Assembly (NCBI RefSeq): GCF_027580225.2
Contig: NC_073346.2
Location: forward strand, 620,001-684,000
Source of the DNA: Misgurnus anguillicaudatus
Taxonomy: Eukaryota > Chordata > Actinopteri > Cypriniformes > Cobitidae
Direction of reading: 5' to 3'
Length of the DNA: 64,000 nt
Of this stretch, positions 58,320 through 64,000 are shown one piece after another (position 1 is the first letter of the stretch; the number at the start of each line of letters is the position of its first letter). The notes under the pieces were generated by a model that was given only the letters and a program-made list of their open reading frames with translations, searched no databases and was not told where the DNA came from. The position numbers were made by a program, and so were the translations under genes.

Positions 58320-58561
58320 GGGGCGGTTTCCCAGACAGGGATTAGACTAGTCCTAGACTAAAATAAATATAAGAGCCGTCCAAACTGAAAACATCTTGCA
58401 CCGACATATCTTAAAATACATCAGTGCCCTTAGTTTGTCCTCAAAATGCACACAAGTAATGTTTTTAGTAAGGCATGTTTGTTAAAACGAATTATATTTC
58501 CTAATTAAACTAAGGTCTAGTCCTGGCTTAAGATAATCTCTGTCCAGGAAACCACCCCTTA
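58320..58561. mobile_element. MITE with GG.GGTTTCC ends
   Basis: GGGGCGGTTTCCCAGACAGG at the left and the inverse of the right end (GGGGTGGTTTCCTGGACAGA) are similar for about 25 bases; inner TAGTCCTAGACT / GGTCTAGTCCTGG words extend the similarity. A common cyprinid element type. Confidence 0.7.
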
Positions 58562-58569
58562 GAGTCCAT

Positions 58570-59254
58570 ACACAGTATTTAGTGACATCAGAAGTAACTT
58601 TAATTAGATTACAAGAAAAATAAGAGTAATCCCTTTACTTTTTTAAGAGAAAAGTAATTAAATTACAGTAACTAATTACTTAGTAACTAGTTACACCCAA
58701 CACCGCCTGATACAATACTGATTTTAGTAGTAACTCTTTTTTTATGCCATTTATCGCGTTTTGAAACCAAACTCTTTAAGTACAATTCCATAAAGTACTT
58801 CAAGTGCTTTATTTTTACAAACTTGTTTTGTAAGTGTACTTAAATGAAGTACATGCTTTTTTACTTACGAAAAGGGCAGATTAGGTAACTATAGGTCTTA
58901 TTTTTTATTATTTTTATTATTTATTATGATTATTATTAATAATAATTTATTTTTATGAATTAATCAGATGATTTGGTAACACTTTCCAAAAGGGTAGTAT
59001 TAGTAAACAAACAATGAACAATATAGTTTATCAGCATGTATTGATAGAGGGTTTTCACCGACGTCACGTTCTGGGTGGTAACCCGTATGTGCGGCCATCT
59101 TGGAGGCACTCGGTGTAAACAACTGAACAGAGTACAATGGAGAAGAGTACAATTTGATGCTTTAAGTGAATGTTGCTATGTCGAAACTATAGTAGTTTTT
59201 GTTGGGTATATTACTGATCATATGCTGTATTAATATTATATTAGGCCTAAGGCC
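58570..59254. other. repeat end and non-coding stretch
   Basis: 58610-58705 has AGTAATTAAATTACAGTAACT words closing with GTTACACCCAACACCG, a frequent teleost hAT terminus. The rest has no recognised gene. Confidence 0.4.
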
Positions 59255-59834
59255 TGTTGCTTCTACACAAGGCTATAAGACACCCAGTTAAACTTTCGTT
59301 TTCTCAGTTAACTTTCGTTTCCTAATTAAAAGAGTCTAGGTGCGATCCTGCGACTATGCCCCGATTGTTCTCGCCACGATTATCTTGAGAAGCAAGGTCG
59401 AAACAACCAATAAACAAGAGTACGTCATTTTAGATTAGAGAATTCATCCAGCTGTACTTCGCTACATTAACAATAAGGTATGTGTGCAAGCTAGGCCAAG
59501 GCCATGAGAACCAATAAGCAGAATATATCATTTTAGATATGAGGAAGGATTCAGCTGCACTTCTGCTACATCAAACAAATAAAATTAATTGTGGTAGACC
59601 GAGACCAATGAAAAGAATGTACGTTATCTCAGATAAAAAGTGTTTGATCTTACAGTATAAAAATGGAGTCAGATGTTGGGAGGGCAGATGATCTTTGAGC
59701 ACCTCTTTGAGGGGTGTTGATTGTCTCACTTTGTTGGCTGGAGCGAATAAAGTAATTTTTGTTTGGCACCTGGAACCTTTGTCTCCTGAGTATTTTTCTA
59801 ATAAAGATTCAAGCTAAGACTTTTTGCCACAACA
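59255..59834 (+). repeat. solo-LTR-like unit
   Basis: It starts TGTTGCTTCTAC, ends TTTTTGCCACAACA (TG...CA with a short inverted TGTTG / CAACA), has a TATA box TATAAAAA at 59656-59663 and AATAAA at 59746-59751 about 90 nt downstream. This is the architecture of an LTR without internal region. Flanks AGGCC and TAACA do not form a target duplication, so the ends or the identity may be wrong. Confidence 0.5.
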
Positions 59835-60002
59835 TAACAACTGAAAAGCTCATCAAAACGCGTCCAAGATGCAAAGGAATATAGAGAAGGACTTGGACCA
59901 CTAGAAGATATTTGGAGAAATTACGACTGATAGGCGGTGCAGATCCCTACGAGATAGCTCCCTCGTCTTGGATCCGTGACGACCCGGTGATTCTTAGATT
60001 AG

Positions 60003-61680
60003 ATGGTGGCGCGAGTAAATCGCGAGGCTCGAGGTCTCTCCAGATTTTGCAATATTGCGGTATTTTTCTTGCTCATCTCGAATCTGTTTGTACAAAACAG
60101 TTGTGCCTTAAGATCGTACACAAGATGTGAGCTTTTGGATATTGGTTCGCGGATTTCTGACAGTTTTATGGACGATTTGCGACTCCTTCCTGAGATTTCC
60201 AAAACACCCGAGGCTATGCACTCTACCCGGCCGGGCGGAAGTGCTCGCAGACGGCGGCGAGACCGAAAACAAAGGCGGGGTAAGCGCGGAGGATTAAGAG
60301 CTAAGCTAAAGTCAACACCACATCGGCTCTCTTTACCCAGCATTTTCCTTGCCAATGTACGGTCGCTGATGAACAAAATGGAGGAGATACGACTCAGCAT
60401 CACATACAGTAAGAAATTTTTGAACTGTAATGTCCTGATTTTCACGGAAACATGGTTAAATAGCGGAATACCGGATAACGCTATTGAGTTAGTGGGACGT
60501 GACATATTCCGGGCGGATAGAACGTTAGATGGCTCCGGCAAGACCAGGGGTGGTGGATTGTGCATTTACATTAATAAAGCTTGGTGCACAAACTCTGCCG
60601 TTGTTGGGAGTCACTGTTCAGTTAACCTTGAGTTTCTGATGGTCAAATGCAGACCGTTTTATCTACCACGGGAGTTCACTTCCACTTTTTTAACGGCAGC
60701 CTATATCCCTCCAGATGCTGATGCTAAGCTTGCAATGAAAGAACTTTATGCAGCCATCAGCAAACAACAGACGGTTCACCCTGAAGCTGCATTTATTGTT
60801 GCAGGTGATTTTAATCATTCAAACTTAAAGTCAGTACTACCAAAATTTCACCAGCATGTTCTCTGTCACACCAGAGGAAATAAAACCTTAGACCATGTTT
60901 ACACAAACATTGTTGAAGCTTACGTCGCAACACCTCTCCCCCATTTGGGTCAGACGGATAACCTCTCCCTGTTCTTGACTCCTAAATATGTACCTCTCAT
61001 CAATCGTGTGAAGCCAGTAGTTAAGACCATCAAGGTATGGCCTATGGGGGCAGATTCAATACTCCAGGAAAGGTTCTTACAAACAGATTGGAGTATGTTT
61101 GCTTCTAAAGCCACCAGCGGCTCTCACACGGACATTGACTCTTACACCTCCTCTGTACTGGATTATATCAATAACATCACTGACTGTGTTACAACCCAGA
61201 AGCAGATTATCATATACCCAAATCAGAAGCCCTGGATGAATAGGGAAGTACGACTCCTGTTGAGGACACGTAACACTGCTTTCAGATCAGGAGACGCACA
61301 GGCCTATAGCACATCCAGAGCAAATCTGAAGAGGGGCATCAAAGAAGCTAAGCTCTGCTACAAGTCGAAGATAGAAGGACACCTTACCAATTCTGATCCT
61401 CGACGTATGTGGCAGGGTATTCAGGTCATCAGTGACTATAAACCCTCTCATTCTACCCCTGTAACCACTGATGTCAACTTCCTGAACGAGCTGAATTATT
61501 TTTATGCTCGCTTTGAAAGAGACAACAATGAAACTGCCACTAAGTTTAAACCCTCAGCTATCCAATTGCCAACCACACTCTCCTTTGCAGATGTCTGCAA
61601 CACACTGAGCCGCATCAACACACATAAGGCTGCGGGACCGGATAATATCTCAGGACGTGTGCTCAGGACATGCGCAGAAC
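60003..61680 (+). pseudogene. I/Nimb-like LINE pol, cut by L2
   Basis: The frame opens at ATG 60003 and has about 559 LINE codons: a hydrophobic N-terminal segment (FCNIAVFFLLISNLF), a basic region (RRRRRDRKQRRGKRGG), endonuclease motifs LANVRSLMNKMEE, FTETWL, RPFYLPREF and GDFN, then the beginning of RT (HKAAGPDNISGRVLR). The conserved SDH motif reads TDN (AAC at 60960-60962), so endonuclease activity is doubtful. At 61681 the sequence changes to the tail of an L2 element and the frame ends at 61730 inside it. The remainder of RT should be to the right of the window. Sequence from 59835 to 60002 is probably its 5' UTR. Confidence 0.8.
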
Positions 61681-62246
61681 AATTCAATTCAATTCAATTT
61701 TATTTATATAGCGCTTTTCACAATTTGTGATTGTTTCAAAGCAGCTTTACAATAATAGAAGCAGTGAAAAGCATAGAAAAACGACAGATAGCACAACATA
61801 ATACACGATAGCAAAAGCAGCTAAATTTGCTGCGGCTATGAATCAACATTATAAGCGTGCGTATTGCTAATGTAACGTAAAGAAGAGGGTGCTAAGTTAA
61901 GCCCAAGAAGGCTGCCTCCCCGGGTTGAAAAACCCCCTAGGAGAACAAAAAACCCCAGGCTCAGCCGGGGAAGTAAAAAAAAAGTCTTAGGAGGGAAAAA
62001 CCCTTGGGAGATATATTTATATATACATTGAAACGATTAAGGAGATTAGGCGGAGGTAAAGTGGGTTCTGCCGGTGGTCGTTGGTCATGTATCAGCTGGG
62101 CATCACGTTGACGGTCTGCCGGTGAGTCAGAGGTGTGCCGACTTTCACATTTACCGGAACTGGGTCTGTTTATCTCAGTGTCCTCGGAGACAAGGACGAG
62201 ACATGAAGAAAGAAAAACAAAACCCAATTAGCGTAGGGGCCATTCA

Positions 62247-62340
62247 TATGTATACACATGTACATATACACAAACAGACTCTGCACAGTTTGATATGTAT
62301 ACACATGTACATATACACAAACAGACTCTGCACAGTTTGG
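62247..62340. repeat. 47-bp tandem repeat, two copies
   Basis: TATGTATACACATGTACATA at 62247 recurs at 62294; the two 47-base units differ only at the last base. It lies in the L2 3' UTR. Confidence 0.9.
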
Positions 62341-62971
62341 TTTAGGGAGAACGAGAAAAATGCGAATGTTTTAGGAAATGGATGCAGTGACACCCTTTTA
62401 AGGACTGAAGTCCCGCCCCCGACTAGTGGGCTTAACACCACAAATCTATACCCACCCAGCTTTATTGAAATCCGGACGAGCAAGGGAGTAAAGGGGAGAC
62501 GGGGACGTGACTGCGCCAGCCATCTCCCTGATGCCTGTCTGGGCTTCACAGTACTCCCCTACTCGACTCAGAAACCTCAGGTGGAGGGCCGAGCAAGTGA
62601 TAACATAATGCCATACATAATTTTCAATCACTCCCCTGCACTTGGCAATTAATGGCCCGATTCGGGGTTTTATTGGTGAAGTGTTGAAGTTTTGGCCTTG
62701 TATTGTGGTTTGTATGTGCACAAAGTAGCGTTTCTTTTCCTTATATGTAGCCTTTTCTATTTTATACGTGACATTTGTTTTTGAAAGTTTATGCCTAGGC
62801 TCATGGTTTGCTGCACATATGTAAACAAGTAAGGAGAGATTAAACATTTTCTTAAGTTTATTAATAGCATTTACCATGCTTTGAAATGTTGACGAAAATG
62901 AGGATTTAGTTTATTTATTTATCAGGTTGTACAAGCTATCTATTGTGAGACGAGTACCATTACTAAAACAG

Positions 62972-64000
62972 TTATGTGAATGCCTTGTTAAAGAGAAAAG
63001 TTTTAAGTCTAGATTTAAAGGTATCTATTGTGTCTGATTCTCGGACAACGGTTGGTAAATCATTCCAGAGCTTAGGGGCTAAGTAGGAAAAGGATCTTCC
63101 ACCTTTAGACACTTTTGATATTTTAGGGATAACTAAGAGACCAGAGTTTTGCGAACGCAGTGCACGTGATGGATTGTATTCTGATAGTAATTCTCTAAGA
63201 TATGAGGGTGCTAGGCCATTTAAGGCTTTGTAGGTGGTAAGTGATATTTTAAATTGTATGCGATAATTAACTGGTAGCCAGTGTAAAGATGCTAGAATAG
63301 GACTTATGTGGTCATACTTCTTAGATCGAGTAAGCACTCTTGCAGAAGCGTTTTGAACTAGCTGCAGCTTGTTTACCTGATTTGCATGGCATCCCCCAAG
63401 TAGCGAGTTACAATAGTCTATTCTAGAGGTCATAAAAGCATGGATAAGCTTCTCTGCGTCAGATGTAGACAGTATATGGCGTATTTTTGAGATATTTCTA
63501 AGATGGAAGAATGCTGTGCGGCAGACGTTGCCGATATGACTATCGAAGGATAAATTGCTGTCGAACATCACACCTAAGTTCCTAACTGAGGAAGATGGTA
63601 CCACAGTGCAGCCATCTATGTGCAACTTGTAATCTGACATATTATGTTTGTAGCGATTCGTTTCAATAATAAGCATCTCTGTCTTATTGGAATTGAGCTT
63701 AAGAAAGTTATGTGCCATCCAGTCACTAACATCGCTAATGCAGTCTGTTAGCTTAGAAAACGTGTGTGTTTCGCTGGGATGTGAGGAGATGTAAAGCTGG
63801 GTATCATCCGCATAGCCGTGAAAACTTATGTAATGTTTCCTGATAATGTCTCCTAGAGGTAACATATATAATGAGAACAGGATAGGACCTAAAACTGATC
63901 CCTGCGGTACACCATATTTAACCAGGGAGTGATATGACTCTTCCTCATTTACATAAACAAAGTGATAGCGATTGGTTAGATACGACCTAAACCAGGCTAA
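62972..64000 (-). CDS. L2 LINE reverse transcriptase (partial)
   Basis: The frame is open from the window edge to a stop at 62972-62974, about 342 codons. The listed Met at 63865 is internal: upstream codons continue with [16 protein letters not shown] and [18 protein letters not shown]. The active site is YADD ([11 protein letters not shown]). The C-terminus, [29 protein letters not shown], and [20 protein letters not shown], is characteristic of L2. No stop or frameshift was noticed. Its endonuclease and N-terminus lie outside. Confidence 0.9.
   Translation of the reverse strand, partial: LAWFRSYLTNRYHFVYVNEEESYHSLVKYGVPQGSVLGPILFSLYMLPLGDIIRKHYISFHGYADDTQLYISSHPSETHTFSKLTDCISDVSDWMAHNFLKLNSNKTEMLIIETNRYKHNMSDYKLHIDGCTVVPSSSVRNLGVMFDSNLSFDSHIGNVCRTAFFHLRNISKIRHILSTSDAEKLIHAFMTSRIDYCNSLLGGCHANQVNKLQLVQNASARVLTRSKKYDHISPILASLHWLPVNYRIQFKISLTTYKALNGLAPSYLRELLSEYNPSRALRSQNSGLLVIPKISKVSKGGRSFSYLAPKLWNDLPTVVRESDTIDTFKSRLKTFLFNKAFT

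Larger units (their letters stand above)
61681..64000 (-). mobile_element. L2 LINE, 3' part
   Basis: Minus strand: pol to 62972, then a 1.3-kb 3' UTR ending AGCGCTATATAAATAAAATTG with a (AATTG)n tail at 61681-61700. It was inserted into the LINE at 60003. The 5' part lies beyond 64000. Confidence 0.9.

Overview
The window looks like teleost nuclear DNA, most likely from a cyprinid (carp, goldfish or zebrafish relative). The basis is AT-rich sequence, GT-AG introns, AATAAA signals and the mix of mobile elements: short hAT and piggyBac-type elements with inverted ends, L2 and I/Nimb-like LINEs, a chromodomain Ty3/gypsy element, an env-bearing retroelement, Tc1-like remnants and a tRNA-derived SINE. 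Nothing bacterial, viral-genomic or organellar was seen. The species cannot be fixed without a search.

Host genes are few. (1) At 1.6-3.7 kb on the plus strand lies a small multi-exon gene whose last three exons join in phase and end in a DUF4806-like domain; a 453-bp palindromic MITE sits in or beside one of its N-terminal exons. (2) At 6.4-7.15 kb on the plus strand is a possible two-exon mini-gene. (3) At 46.26-46.97 kb on the minus strand are the first two coding exons of bbs9 (PTHB1, a BBSome subunit), with correct splice sites and phase. No later bbs9 exon was found below them, so the rest probably lies outside the window.

Mobile elements by region: 2.1-8 kb, short MITEs; 8.98-11.17 kb, a non-autonomous hAT with a perfect 8-bp target duplication; 11.68-22.50 kb, an LTR retroelement with 1.6-kb LTRs that keeps gag and env remnants but has lost reverse transcriptase; 23.1-31.1 kb, a nest in which an almost intact chromovirus (24.20-29.49 kb) interrupts a LINE also broken by a MITE; 31-42 kb, hAT, piggyBac-type and palindromic elements, several inside one another; 42.28-45.95 kb, a decayed hAT transposase element; 47-50 kb, repeats upstream of bbs9; 50.35-54.56 kb, a hAT-like shell carrying a LINE with one frameshift; 56.7-58 kb, a Tc1-like remnant with an expanded pyrimidine tract; 59.25-59.83 kb, a solo-LTR-like unit followed directly by an endonuclease LINE that is cut at 61.68 kb by an L2 element running off the window.

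The most informative object is the chromovirus. Its LTRs differ at one position in 488, its gag and pol are open, and its primer-binding region is a 10-nt complement of a site in its own LTR about 27 nt after a TATA-like box. That is the layout expected of self-primed reverse transcription (Tf1/sushi type).
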